Positions 37,296-46,731 of a DNA stretch of 64,000 bases are shown here, in pieces. The stretch is from Occallatibacter riparius (GTDB lineage: Bacteria > Acidobacteriota > Terriglobia > Terriglobales > Acidobacteriaceae): NCBI RefSeq assembly GCF_025264625.1, contig NZ_CP093313.1, positions 3,472,001-3,536,000 on the forward strand. Reading direction: 5' to 3'. Numbering within the stretch: the stretch's first letter is position 1; every line of letters begins with the position of its first letter. Below the pieces are notes generated by a model. That model was given only the letters and a program-made list of their open reading frames with translations. It was not told the origin of the DNA and did not search any database. The translations under genes and the position numbers were made by a program.

Positions 37296-40200
37296 ATGCT
37301 CGCTTGGCTTTCGCGCGCGCGATTGGATCTTTGCGGTTTTGGCTCTGCGGTTTTGCTGGCGCTCTCATTTACAGGGGGCAGATCTCTGCCAGCGCAGGCG
37401 CCGCCTGTGCCGCAGGAGGTGTATGGGCCGTGGAGCGCGGTGATTCTGCCGGATGGTCCGGGGCTGATGGAGCCAGCGCCGGGCGAGTGGGGCGGGCCGT
37501 CGAAGGTGTCGAAGGTGCCGAGCCAGGTGCTGACGGGCGATGCGAAGTGGTCGCTGGCGTTCTGGTTCTACGCCACTGACCCGGCGAATTCGAATGGGTT
37601 GACGCTGCTGGCGGGTATCGGCGATCCCGGAGCGAAGGACGCGCGGTACGTTGCATTCGTGGATGGGCGGATGAGTTTGTGGCTTGGCCGCGGACAGGAT
37701 CGCTTTGTCACGGCTGGCGGAGGCGTAAGCGAAGGGTGGCATTTCGCAGTGGCGACGGGAGACGGCAACGCGGTTGCGCTGTACGAGGATGGGAAGGCGG
37801 TTGCGTCGTCGGGGTACTCGCAGGGCAACGTTGCGGCGCAACTATGGATGGGGCCGGCGGGAGGCGAGCATCACTTCGGCGGGAAGATTGCGTATTTGCG
37901 GATCTACGACCAGGTTCTGACGCCGGAGCAGGTCAAGCACATGGCTGCCGAGAAGCCGAACTTCGACACGCCGGAGTATACGGAGGCTTCAGCGCACTGG
38001 CCGGTGCAGGTGCGGGCGATGGCGGGACAGACGGAGCCGCAGGATCCGATGACGCTGCCGCGGAGTAAGGTGGCGCCGCAGAAGCCGGTGGCGAAAGCAC
38101 TGCGTGCGGCAGATCTGAAGAGCGAGTTGGCTGGGCAAAATCCGTGGACGATTCGCGGAGGCTGGAAGCTGGCGGCAGTTCCGGATGTTGGGGCGGCGGG
38201 TGAGGAGATTTCGAAGGCGGGGTTTGCGGCGAGGGGCTGGATGGCGGCCACGGTGCCGGGAACTGTGCTGACCACGATGATTGATCGCGGCATCTATCCG
38301 GACCCTGATTATGGATTGAATAACCTGGCTATTCCTGACAAGTTGGCGCGGCAGGATTACTGGTATCGGGTGGAGTTTCCTTCGGCAAAGGAGAACGCGG
38401 GCCGGAGGATGACGCTGACGTTCAACGGCATCAACTATGCAGCGGAAGTGTGGTTGAACGGGCAGAGGCTGGGCGATGTGAAGGGCGCGTTTATCCGCGG
38501 CAGCTTTGATGTGACCGATGAGCTGGCGAAGAGCGGAATGAATGCACTGGCGGTGAAGGTGAGCCCGCCGCCGCATCCGGGGCTGGCGCAGGAAGAGTCG
38601 ATCAAGGCAGGGCCGGGCGATAACGGCGGGATCCAGATGCTGGATGGGCCGACGTTTTTAGCGACGGAGGGATGGGACTGGATTCCTACGATTCGCGACC
38701 GCAACACGGGTATCTGGCAGGATGTGACGCTGAGAGCCGAAGGCCCGGTGAGCGTAGGCGATGTGAACGTGATCACGACGCTGCCGAAGGCGGATAACAG
38801 CGAAGCGGATATTGAGATTGAAGCGCCGCTGGTGGATACGAATGACAAGGGAGTGGAAGGCGAGCTGACGGCGAGCTTCGACGATGTGAAGGTGACGAAG
38901 CATCTGCGCATCGGGCCGGGCGAGACGGTGGTGCGGCTCACGCCTGCGGAGTTTCCGCAGTTGAAGGTGCAGAACCCGAAGCTGTGGTGGCCGAATGGAT
39001 ATGGCGATCCGGCGCTGCACCACCTCACGGTTAGCTTCGCGCAGGCGGGTGTGGGGATTGATTCGGAGCAGGAGGTTGATTTTGGAATGCGCGAGGTCAG
39101 CTATGAGTTGTCGCTGCTCGATCAGACGGGACACATGCGCCGGGTGGAGGTGCTGCCGAGCCGCACGCATGACCAAGAGTTGCCGCTGATTAACGGGAGA
39201 CACGAAGGGATTCGGCGGATTGATGACAAGACGCCGGACGAGGTGTTTCCCACGGGCACGCCAGGATGGCTGCGCGATCTGCTGATGCATGCGTGGGTCC
39301 AGACACTGCAGCCGGGCGCAGAGGGATCGGCGTCGGTGCGCGCGGTTGAGGGCGGATGGCCGGGAACCGATCTGGTGATCAAGGTGAACGGGGTGCGCAT
39401 TGCGGCGCGCGGCGGCAACTGGGGCATGGATGACACCCGCAAGCGCGTGAGTGTTGAGAACCTGGAGCCGTACTTCCGGCTGCATCGCGACGCGCATGTG
39501 AACATGATTCGCAACTGGATGGGGCAGAACACGGAGGACAGTTTCTACGCGCTGGCCGATAAGTACGGCCTGATGGTGTGGAACGACTTCTGGGAGTCGA
39601 CGCAGACTTACAATCTCGAGACGCAGGATCCGCAGCTGTTCCTGAACAACGCGCGCGATACGATTCTGCGGTACCGGCATCATCCGTCGATTGTGGTGTG
39701 GTGCGGGCGCAATGAAGGTGTGCCGCAGCCGATTTTGAACGAGGGGCTGGAGTCGCTGGCGCGCACGCTGGATCACACGCGTTACTACACGGGCAGTTCG
39801 AACATGGTGAATCTGCGCGGGTCGGGGCCATACCAGCTGGAGCCGCTGGCGATGTATTACCGCATTAATCGCGGGTTCAGTGTGGAACTGGGAATTCCTA
39901 GTGTGCCGACGCTCGAGGGCATCAAGGCGTTTATTCCTGAGGCGGATCGGTGGCCGATTTCGGATACGTGGGCGTATCACGACTGGCATCAACTGGGGAA
40001 CGGTACGGTGAAGCCATTCATGGAAGCTATGGCTACGGAGTTCGGCGCACCGACCAGCCTTGAGGACTTCGAACGCAAGGCGCAGATGATTGACTATGCA
40101 GCACACCGCGCGATCTTTGAGGGTTTTGCAGCGCATTTGTGGCAGCCGAACTCGGCGCGCATGATCTGGATGACGCAGTCGGCGTGGCCCTCGATGGAGT

Positions 40201-40865
40201 GGAATTTTCTGGGGCACGACTACGATACGCAGTCGAGCTTTTATGGTACACAGAAGGCATGCGAGCCTGTGCATGCGCAGTTGAATCTGGAAGATGGATC
40301 GGTGGATCTGATCAATCTGAATGCGGCGAGGTCGCTGAAGGTGCGGATGCGCGTTGTGGGCCTTGACGGCAAGACGCTGAGTGATGAGACAAGCGCGGTG
40401 CAGGCTGCGGCAAATGCGCGCACGGCGGTGGCTAAGCTCGATCTGGAGAAGATTGCGGATGGGCATGCGGTGCTGGTGAAGTTCGATGTGATGGATGAGA
40501 ACGGCAAGCCGGTGAGCGATAACTTTTACTGGTGGGCAAAGCAGGAGAGCACGCTGCAGGAGTTGAGCAAACTAGGCGATGCGAAGCTGACGACGAAGGC
40601 GAGTGCCGATAGCGTGGGCGGCGAGCGGCGGGTGACGGTGAAGATCAAGAATGACGGAGCAGTGCCGGCGATCTTGATCAAGCTGACCCTCACGAATGCG
40701 GTCAACGGAGAGCGGATTCTGCCGGCGTATTACAGCGAGAACTATGTTTCGATTCTGCCGGGCGAGGAGCGGTCGGTGGAGGTTGAGTTTCCGCAAGGGA
40801 GTGAGAAGCCGGCGCTTGGGATTCGAGGGTGGAATGTCGCGTCGGGCAACATTGCGGTGCAATAA
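37296..40865 (+). CDS. Exported LamG-GH2 glycosidase (beta-mannosidase/exo-glucosaminidase-like)
   Basis: A 1189-residue exported enzyme. After a signal peptide (to about residue 35) comes a LamG/concanavalin-like domain (about 70-215; WSLAFWFYA, GWHFAVATGDG, AYLRIYDQVLTPEQV). A GH2 sugar-binding domain follows (about 280-480, YWYRVEFP, NYAAEVWLNG), then two Ig-like domains and the TIM barrel. The barrel shows GGNWGMDD, FRLHRDAHVNMIRNWMGQ, the acid/base region VVWCGRNEG and the nucleophile region SVELGIPSVP. The Trp-rich barrel pattern resembles beta-mannosidases and exo-beta-glucosaminidases more than beta-galactosidases. AGAGGA precedes the ATG. Confidence 0.9.
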   Translation: MLAWLSRARLDLCGFGSAVLLALSFTGGRSLPAQAPPVPQEVYGPWSAVILPDGPGLMEPAPGEWGGPSKVSKVPSQVLTGDAKWSLAFWFYATDPANSNGLTLLAGIGDPGAKDARYVAFVDGRMSLWLGRGQDRFVTAGGGVSEGWHFAVATGDGNAVALYEDGKAVASSGYSQGNVAAQLWMGPAGGEHHFGGKIAYLRIYDQVLTPEQVKHMAAEKPNFDTPEYTEASAHWPVQVRAMAGQTEPQDPMTLPRSKVAPQKPVAKALRAADLKSELAGQNPWTIRGGWKLAAVPDVGAAGEEISKAGFAARGWMAATVPGTVLTTMIDRGIYPDPDYGLNNLAIPDKLARQDYWYRVEFPSAKENAGRRMTLTFNGINYAAEVWLNGQRLGDVKGAFIRGSFDVTDELAKSGMNALAVKVSPPPHPGLAQEESIKAGPGDNGGIQMLDGPTFLATEGWDWIPTIRDRNTGIWQDVTLRAEGPVSVGDVNVITTLPKADNSEADIEIEAPLVDTNDKGVEGELTASFDDVKVTKHLRIGPGETVVRLTPAEFPQLKVQNPKLWWPNGYGDPALHHLTVSFAQAGVGIDSEQEVDFGMREVSYELSLLDQTGHMRRVEVLPSRTHDQELPLINGRHEGIRRIDDKTPDEVFPTGTPGWLRDLLMHAWVQTLQPGAEGSASVRAVEGGWPGTDLVIKVNGVRIAARGGNWGMDDTRKRVSVENLEPYFRLHRDAHVNMIRNWMGQNTEDSFYALADKYGLMVWNDFWESTQTYNLETQDPQLFLNNARDTILRYRHHPSIVVWCGRNEGVPQPILNEGLESLARTLDHTRYYTGSSNMVNLRGSGPYQLEPLAMYYRINRGFSVELGIPSVPTLEGIKAFIPEADRWPISDTWAYHDWHQLGNGTVKPFMEAMATEFGAPTSLEDFERKAQMIDYAAHRAIFEGFAAHLWQPNSARMIWMTQSAWPSMEWNFLGHDYDTQSSFYGTQKACEPVHAQLNLEDGSVDLINLNAARSLKVRMRVVGLDGKTLSDETSAVQAAANARTAVAKLDLEKIADGHAVLVKFDVMDENGKPVSDNFYWWAKQESTLQELSKLGDAKLTTKASADSVGGERRVTVKIKNDGAVPAILIKLTLTNAVNGERILPAYYSENYVSILPGEERSVEVEFPQGSEKPALGIRGWNVASGNIAVQ

Positions 40866-40870
40866 AAAAT

Positions 40871-40898
40871 GGGCCGCGGTTTCCTCAAGCCGCGGCCC
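40871..40898. terminator. Bidirectional terminator
   Basis: GGGCCGCGG at 40871-40879 pairs with CCGCGGCCC at 40890-40898. AAAAAA precedes it, giving a T-run for leftward transcripts. It separates the converging GH2 and secretin-like genes. Confidence 0.75.
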
Positions 40899-40923
40899 GT
40901 CAGCTGCCTTCCTCGCTGCGAAT

Positions 40924-41685
40924 TTATGGGGTGAGAGTCTCCGTTACCACTTCGATTTCTTCGCGACGCGTTGTGCCGGGGACGTCGAGAGAACCAAGCA
41001 CGACGGGCCTACCGGAGGTGAGGCTTGATGTGCCCTCGAGCATGGTCTGGCGGATCACGGGGTCCGGCGCCGTGACTCCGGCCCTCTCATCAGTGATGGC
41101 GGACTGTTCGACCTTGGTGCGAAGGGCCGTTCCTTCGATGTTTGCGTCGATGTTCAGGCCTACGTCAACGTACTGAATCTGTGAATTCTGAGAGGCGGCC
41201 GCTGCGTTGTCGCCGGTCATGCCCGTGACTAAGGGCACGCGATTGCCCTGCTTCAGTATGGTCTTCCCGCCGGATGTAACGATCAGGGAGTAGTGCTTCG
41301 TGTTGGTGCGCTTGCCGTTCTCGACGTCACTGACGTTGTAGGTGACGCGATAGATCTTCTTCGGGCGGTCGAGTTCGGCAACCATTTTCTTCACGCCCTG
41401 GAGTTCCTCGGCAGTGCCGCGCACCGTGATCGCGTACTGCGTTGCGACTCCGTAGATTCGGATGCGGGTGAAGTTGTTACGCAGAGCCGTCTGGATATCG
41501 TTGAGATCGTTCTGTCCGGTCACGTTGGAGAGATAGATGGTTTCGGATGTTTCGGGGCCTCGCGGCTCAGGGCCTTTCGACTCCGTGTTTGTTGATTGCG
41601 CGTTTACAGCGCATGGGAAGGTAATCGCAGTCAGTGCGCATGCGGTGAACACGCATTGAGCCATACGCGACCTCAGCAAGGTCAT
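40924..41685 (-). CDS. Secreted secretin-like protein (N-domain plus short secretin domain)
   Basis: A 253-residue exported protein with a signal peptide ending near VNAQS. Residues 55-115 (IYLSNVTGQNDLNDIQTALR, ITVRGTAEELQGVKKMVAELDRP) form a secretin N1-type domain; the rest (YSLIVTSGGKTILKQGNRVP, QYVDVGLNIDAN, PVVLGSLDVPG) resembles the beginning of a secretin core. It is too short to form an outer-membrane channel alone. Similar stand-alone proteins occur in acidobacteria; their role is unknown. ATG 41685 follows GGAGG at good spacing and is chosen over the upstream one at 41709. Confidence 0.75.
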   Translation of the reverse strand: MTLLRSRMAQCVFTACALTAITFPCAVNAQSTNTESKGPEPRGPETSETIYLSNVTGQNDLNDIQTALRNNFTRIRIYGVATQYAITVRGTAEELQGVKKMVAELDRPKKIYRVTYNVSDVENGKRTNTKHYSLIVTSGGKTILKQGNRVPLVTGMTGDNAAAASQNSQIQYVDVGLNIDANIEGTALRTKVEQSAITDERAGVTAPDPVIRQTMLEGTSSLTSGRPVVLGSLDVPGTTRREEIEVVTETLTP

Positions 41686-41929
41686 TTCCTGCCTCCAAAA
41701 GCCGTTCATCAGAGGGACGCTCCGTTGCGGCCATTCGTCCTCTCATCCGATAAGACGCGAAGATCGGGATTTCGCTCAAGAATGTTCGCGGGTGCTCGAT
41801 GTTGTCACAGGGAAGAGGCTCTGCTATGGTTCGTGGGAACGATATCGCGCAGCCAAATACGGGGTGAAATGAACGCAGGGCCGCGCCTTGTTCAGGTGTT
41901 CGCCGCCGCAAGGTCGGCAGGAGTTTTCG

Positions 41930-44900
41930 ATGTTGTCTGCATTGATTGCCCGTTTTCTTTGCTTTGGTTCCCGTTCGACAAGAATCATTCATACTTTCGC
42001 TGTTCTTGTACTTCTTCCCGCAACGATGTTCGGAAAGATACTGGTGCTGTGGCAGCCGGGATTTCCGACGGTGGGCAGTGAGCCGATGGACCGCGCGGTG
42101 CTTGCGCGCGCACTCGATGGGATGAATGCATCCTTCGTCGATCTCAAAGGGCTGAAGGCTGCGGGCGCTCTTGATCATGCGGACCTGCTGGTTCTGCCGT
42201 ACGGTTCGGCTGCTCCTGTTGATGCATGGAGCGCTATCGAACATTACCTGCATAGTGGGGGCAATCTGCTGATCGTGGGAGGTCAGCCGCTGCAGGTTCC
42301 TGTGGTGCAAGCCGGCGAGAACTTCGAGCAGTTGCGCGCGCAGAACTCGTATGCCGGTGAGGTTGGGTTTCGGAACACATATGAGGTGCCGGTGGCGGCC
42401 GGCGCGCAATTCAAGTGGCGCGATGGCTACGCGCTGGGGGCTGCGCCGAAGATTCGCGCGCGGAAGTTCTTTGCGGTGGAAGGGCATCTCGACGGGCTGG
42501 GCTACATGGCGGACAAGGACGGTTTGCTCGTGGCCGCGCCGGTGATTGTTGACGACCACGTGGAAGGCGCGATGAGTGGAAGTCGTATTGTGGCGCTCGA
42601 CATCGAACCGGAGGCCGGCTATTGGGGATCGGACGATGGGATTGCGCTGATGCGCACGGCCGCCCACTACGCAGCGCAGGGGGCTGTCAGCCTGAATGTG
42701 GAGACGCTTTTTGCCACGCTGCGGCCGGGAGAGTTGCCAGTGATCACGGCGCATGTGCGGGAGCCACGGTCGAGCGGATCAGGGGCCGGCGAATTGAAGG
42801 TGACGCTGAACTCGGAGCAGGGAAGTGTCGACTCCGTAACGGTGGCAGTTGCTCATCCGGCTGCTGGGGATGTCGCGATTCCGTTTCATAAGGCGCTGAG
42901 TCCGGGGTTCTATACGGTCACCGCGACGTATGGTGAGGCCGGCCAGTTCAGGGCTTATTACCAGAACGGTTTCTGGGTGGAGGATGCGAGCGCGATTGCA
43001 ACAGGCGAGCGCGTGACGGCGAATGGGGATTTTCTTGCGCGTGATGGTGCGCCGTACTTCCCGGTGGGGACGAACTATTTTTCTACCGAGGGCAATGGTT
43101 GGGATTTCTCAGGTCCGCGGAATGCGGCGGTGTGGGAGCACGACTTTGCGGAGATGGAGCAGCACGGGGTGACGTTCGTTCGTACGGGTGTCTGGATGCA
43201 CTTCGGGCGCTTTACGCAGGAGACGGCTGGTGGCGGAGCAAATGAACGCTTTCTGCGGAATGTTGAGGCGTTCATGCTATGCGCGCAACGACATCACATC
43301 GTGGTGAATTTCACGTTGTTTGCGATGTCACCGCGCGCGGGCGATCGCGAGTGGGGAGAGCAGGAGGGAACGCTGCCCAATCCTTATCTGGATGCTGAGG
43401 CGTTGAAAGAGGAGCAGGCATACGCGCGATCAGTGGTGGAGCGGTTCAAGGATGCGCCGTTTGTGACGTGGGATCTGATCAACGAGCCTAGCTTTTCGAA
43501 CCCACGGGTGATCTTCAAAGGCAACGTACCCAATGGCGATGGTGTTGAAGTTGCGGCGTGGCACAAATGGCTGCGCGAGAAGTACAGCGGTGATTTGCGC
43601 GCGTTGGCGGATGCGTGGTCTCTGTCGGTGGTTAAGCTGGGCAGCTTCGATGATATTCCGCTGCCGGCGCAGGCGGATTTGAGCGGGGAGCGCTACGGGA
43701 ATTCGAGAGAGATTCGTGCGCTGGACTACAACCTGTTCGCGCAGGACATGTTCAGCAACTGGGTCAAGAAGATGGTTGTTATGATTCGCTCGACGGGGAG
43801 CACGCAACTTATCAATGTGGGCCAGGACGAGGGCGGTGTCACCGATCGCGTGCTGAACCAGTTCTATGGCGGGGCAGGCGTGTCGTTCACGACCAATCAT
43901 ACGTACTGGCAGGACGATGCGCTGCTGTGGGACTCGATTGCGGCGAAGCGGCCGGGGCTGGCCAATATCACGGGGGAAACGGGATTCCAGCCGGTGTGGT
44001 ATCCGGATGGTACGTGGCGCTACAACGAGTTCACGGGGTTGGGCCTGACGCTGCGCAAGTGGGCGCTGGGCTTTGCGGCGGGATCGAGTGGGGCAGTGCA
44101 GTGGGACTGGGCTCGCGAAGCTGATTTTGGGATGAAGCGGAGCGATGGCTCGTCGAAGACGTGGGAGAACCAGATGCGCGCGCTGGGCGAGTTTGCGAAG
44201 AAGGCTGCGCCAGCGGCGACCTCGTTGATTGAATCTGAAGTCGCGATCGTGCTGCCGCAGTCGCTTCAGCTTTCGGTGGAGAATCATGTTGCGCTGGAAG
44301 CGCAGCAGAACGCGGTGCGCGCGTTGTATGGATATGCACGATCGCAGGCGTATGCGGTGGGCGAGTATCAGATCGAGTTGCTGGGGCATCCGAAGCTGAT
44401 TCTGCTGCCCGCGCCGATGGGAATGACGGAGAAGGCGTGGCAGGGGATTCTGGATCGCGTGAAGGCGGGAGCGACGCTGCTGGTTACGGGGCCGTTCGAT
44501 GGGGACGCGCATCTGCATGCGACGGGACGGGCGCAGGCATTGGGGATCAGCTATTCCAACGTGCCGCTCACGATACGCGAACAGCTGGTGAAGTTTCCGT
44601 GGAGAGAGGAGCGGGTCAGCTTCGGCGGGATGAAGACGACGACGCTCACGCAGGGTGAGCTTGCCGATGGAACTGGGTGGATGGAGAAGAAGATCGGCAG
44701 CGGGCGGATTCTGTTTTCGCCGGTGCCGCTGGAGCTAAGCGACGATCTTGAAGTTGTCGGCAGTGCGTATGAGTATGCACTGAAAGCAGCGGACGTTGCG
44801 CCTGTGTATTCGACTGCGCTGACGGACCCGGGGATTTTGATTGCGCCGACGGTGTTTCCAAAGGCGACGATGTATGTGATCACGTCGGAATCGAACCAGG

Positions 44901-45031
44901 GGCAGGTGACCTTCACCGATGTGCGCAGCGGGAAGACGTTCCGCGGGATGCTCGATCCGGGGAGTGCGGCGATTGTTCTGGTCGGAACGAACGGGAATCT
45001 CAACGCATCGTGGAACTGGTCAGCACAATGA
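41930..45031 (+). CDS. Exported large TIM-barrel glycoside hydrolase (GH42/GH5-like)
   Basis: A 1033-residue exported protein. A signal/anchor helix (about 18-34) is followed by a domain of the glutamine-amidotransferase-like type (VLWQPGFPTVG, NLLIVGGQPLQVP), an Ig-like domain and a TIM barrel from about residue 360. The predicted catalytic glutamates are E519 in WDLINEPS and E683 in NITGETGFQP. A second flavodoxin-like domain (KLILLPAPMGMT, GATLLVTGPFDGD) and a short beta domain end the protein, as in GH42-type enzymes. The exact family and substrate are not certain. ATG 41930 follows AGGAG. It precedes a LacI regulator, implying sugar control. Confidence 0.82.
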   Translation: MLSALIARFLCFGSRSTRIIHTFAVLVLLPATMFGKILVLWQPGFPTVGSEPMDRAVLARALDGMNASFVDLKGLKAAGALDHADLLVLPYGSAAPVDAWSAIEHYLHSGGNLLIVGGQPLQVPVVQAGENFEQLRAQNSYAGEVGFRNTYEVPVAAGAQFKWRDGYALGAAPKIRARKFFAVEGHLDGLGYMADKDGLLVAAPVIVDDHVEGAMSGSRIVALDIEPEAGYWGSDDGIALMRTAAHYAAQGAVSLNVETLFATLRPGELPVITAHVREPRSSGSGAGELKVTLNSEQGSVDSVTVAVAHPAAGDVAIPFHKALSPGFYTVTATYGEAGQFRAYYQNGFWVEDASAIATGERVTANGDFLARDGAPYFPVGTNYFSTEGNGWDFSGPRNAAVWEHDFAEMEQHGVTFVRTGVWMHFGRFTQETAGGGANERFLRNVEAFMLCAQRHHIVVNFTLFAMSPRAGDREWGEQEGTLPNPYLDAEALKEEQAYARSVVERFKDAPFVTWDLINEPSFSNPRVIFKGNVPNGDGVEVAAWHKWLREKYSGDLRALADAWSLSVVKLGSFDDIPLPAQADLSGERYGNSREIRALDYNLFAQDMFSNWVKKMVVMIRSTGSTQLINVGQDEGGVTDRVLNQFYGGAGVSFTTNHTYWQDDALLWDSIAAKRPGLANITGETGFQPVWYPDGTWRYNEFTGLGLTLRKWALGFAAGSSGAVQWDWAREADFGMKRSDGSSKTWENQMRALGEFAKKAAPAATSLIESEVAIVLPQSLQLSVENHVALEAQQNAVRALYGYARSQAYAVGEYQIELLGHPKLILLPAPMGMTEKAWQGILDRVKAGATLLVTGPFDGDAHLHATGRAQALGISYSNVPLTIREQLVKFPWREERVSFGGMKTTTLTQGELADGTGWMEKKIGSGRILFSPVPLELSDDLEVVGSAYEYALKAADVAPVYSTALTDPGILIAPTVFPKATMYVITSESNQGQVTFTDVRSGKTFRGMLDPGSAAIVLVGTNGNLNASWNWSAQ

Positions 45032-45106
45032 GATGGAGGGCATGGAGATAGCGACGGAACTTAGAGTGCACATGATACCCTGCTTTTGCTCATCATTATC
45101 TTCATC

Positions 45107-46195
45107 ATGACGTCACAAAAGGGCAGTAAGACAGCGCCGGGACGTTCTACGACAATGGCCGACGTCGCCAAGCTGGCGGGCGTAGGCAAGATGACCGTTT
45201 CCCGACTGTTGAGCGGCAGCGCCAATGTTTCGAAGGAGACGGCGGAGCGTGTGCAGCGCGCTATCCGCATGCTCAATTACCAGCCTAACGAGCTGGCGCG
45301 GAGCCTGCGTTCTCCGCATTCGAAGACGATTGCGCTGATCCTGCCTTATCTCTATGATCCGTTCTTCGCTACGTGCGCGCATGCGGTTTCGACCGTGGCT
45401 ACGCAGCACGGGTACTCGGTGCTTATCACCACATCGGATGAGAAGACGGATATCGAGCAGCAGCAGGTGGCGCACATGCTGCGGCGGCGGATTGACGGGA
45501 TGATTATCATTCCTGCACCGAATGAGGAGGACTATCTTCGCGGCAAGGACTTCGAAAGCGTACATATCGTGACGCTCGATCGGCCGGCGACACATTCGCG
45601 CTTCGATTCGGTGCTGGTGAACAATCGTGCCGGAGCACGCGCGGGCGTGGCGCACCTGATTGAGCACGGGCATAAGACGATTGCCTTTTTAGGGCTGGCG
45701 AAGGACTTGTTTACGATGCAGGCGCGCTACAACGGATATCGCGAGGCGATGACGGGGGCTGGCCTGACACCGGAACTTTACATTGAGTGCCGGTCGAACG
45801 AAGAGACGGTGACGCTGGTGCATTCGCTGCTCACCGAGAAGAGGCCACCCACGGCGCTGTTTGCAGGGAACAATCTGACGATGCGGTACCTTCTGCACGC
45901 GCTGAATATGCTGCGCATCGATGTGCCGGGGCAAATTGCTCTAGCGGGCTTCGATGATTTCGATATAGCAGACGTGCTGCAGCCAGCACTGACGGTGGTG
46001 CGGCAGCCTGTTTACCAGGTTGGCGAGATGGCAGCCAACCTGCTATTTCAGCGCATCTCGCGCGGCGAGTATCCAGCGAAGGGGCACCGGGTGGTGTTGC
46101 CCACGGAACTCGTTATCCGCCGCTCCTGCGGCTGCCATCGCGAGTCGAGGGTGACCTTTGGGGCGAAAAGCGTGGCGGACACAACACACGAGTAG
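45107..46195 (+). CDS. LacI-family transcriptional regulator
   Basis: A 362-residue repressor. The DNA-binding helix-turn-helix reads TMADVAKLAGVGKMTVSRLLSG and the hinge helix is YQPNELARSLR; a periplasmic-binding-protein-like effector domain follows (IALILPYLYDPFF, DGMIIIPAPNE, ALAGFDDFDIADVLQPALT). It adjoins and co-orients with the large hydrolase and probably controls the local sugar genes, including the palindrome at 37233. ATG 45107 is chosen; ATG 45086 and 45155 are alternatives, and none has a strong ribosome site. Confidence 0.92.
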   Translation: MTSQKGSKTAPGRSTTMADVAKLAGVGKMTVSRLLSGSANVSKETAERVQRAIRMLNYQPNELARSLRSPHSKTIALILPYLYDPFFATCAHAVSTVATQHGYSVLITTSDEKTDIEQQQVAHMLRRRIDGMIIIPAPNEEDYLRGKDFESVHIVTLDRPATHSRFDSVLVNNRAGARAGVAHLIEHGHKTIAFLGLAKDLFTMQARYNGYREAMTGAGLTPELYIECRSNEETVTLVHSLLTEKRPPTALFAGNNLTMRYLLHALNMLRIDVPGQIALAGFDDFDIADVLQPALTVVRQPVYQVGEMAANLLFQRISRGEYPAKGHRVVLPTELVIRRSCGCHRESRVTFGAKSVADTTHE

Positions 46196-46254
46196 CCCGA
46201 AGGCTTCTTGAGGGTTGTGTCCGCCAACTGGGCGCTAATTATGTGACTGCGTAC

Positions 46255-46401
46255 CTAGACCGCTCTGCGGCCAGTGATCAGGTTGATGATCAACACTACG
46301 ACGGCGACGACGAGAAGCAGGTGAATCAAACTGCCGGCTATGTGAAAGCTGAACCCCAGGATCCAAAGGATCAACAGGATCACAAAAATTGTCCAGAGCA
46401 T
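46255..46401 (-). CDS. Small lmo0937-family membrane protein
   Basis: A 48-residue protein of two hydrophobic helices. It begins MLWTIFVILLILWILGFSFH and continues to LINLITGRRAV-like ending, the typical lmo0937/YtcA-type pattern. AAAAGGAG lies 10 nt before the ATG. Function unknown; such proteins often accompany stress responses. Monocistronic, convergent with the LacI gene. Confidence 0.85.
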   Translation of the reverse strand: MLWTIFVILLILWILGFSFHIAGSLIHLLLVVAVVVLIINLITGRRAV

Positions 46402-46542
46402 GCGTTAACGTCTCCTTTTCGATGACATGCGCGCCCTGGGGAACAACGCAGACTTTCGGGCGCCTACCCTCGGTTGGATGCAGGTTTTGGGGAGACGAGA
46501 AACATCGGCGCGCGAAAAGGCGCGCAAGGTTCGTGACTCCAA

Positions 46543-46731
46543 TCATTTTGTGGCGGGCCCTGCCGTGAGAATGTTGATTCCGAATGCCTGACGGGCGGCA
46601 TCGGTAACATCCTCGTCGCAGCCGACGAAGTACTTCCCCGCGGGAGTGAAAACAGGAGCGGCAACGTTGGCGGCCTGATCAGGCGCTCTGCCGGAGGGCG
46701 AGGCAGCTTCAGTCTTCCGAATCGTAAGCTC
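46543..46731 (-). pseudogene. Remnant carrying an eCIS-cargo N-terminal segment
   Basis: An open frame of 62 codons without a start codon, overlapping the end of the next gene in another frame. It contains PDQAANVAAP and KYF, like residues 19-33 of the protein at 46709-48541. The DNA is identical over 33 bp (46653-46685 and 48457-48489), and a 9-bp block is shared beyond. The rest (DVTDAARQAFGINILTAG) has no counterpart. Probably debris of a duplicated or recombined cargo gene. Confidence 0.5.

Noticed and set aside
38658..40466. A 602-codon leftward frame opposite the LamG-GH2 gene
   Set aside because: Arg/His/Gln-rich, no recognisable motif, fully inside a well-supported glycosidase gene.
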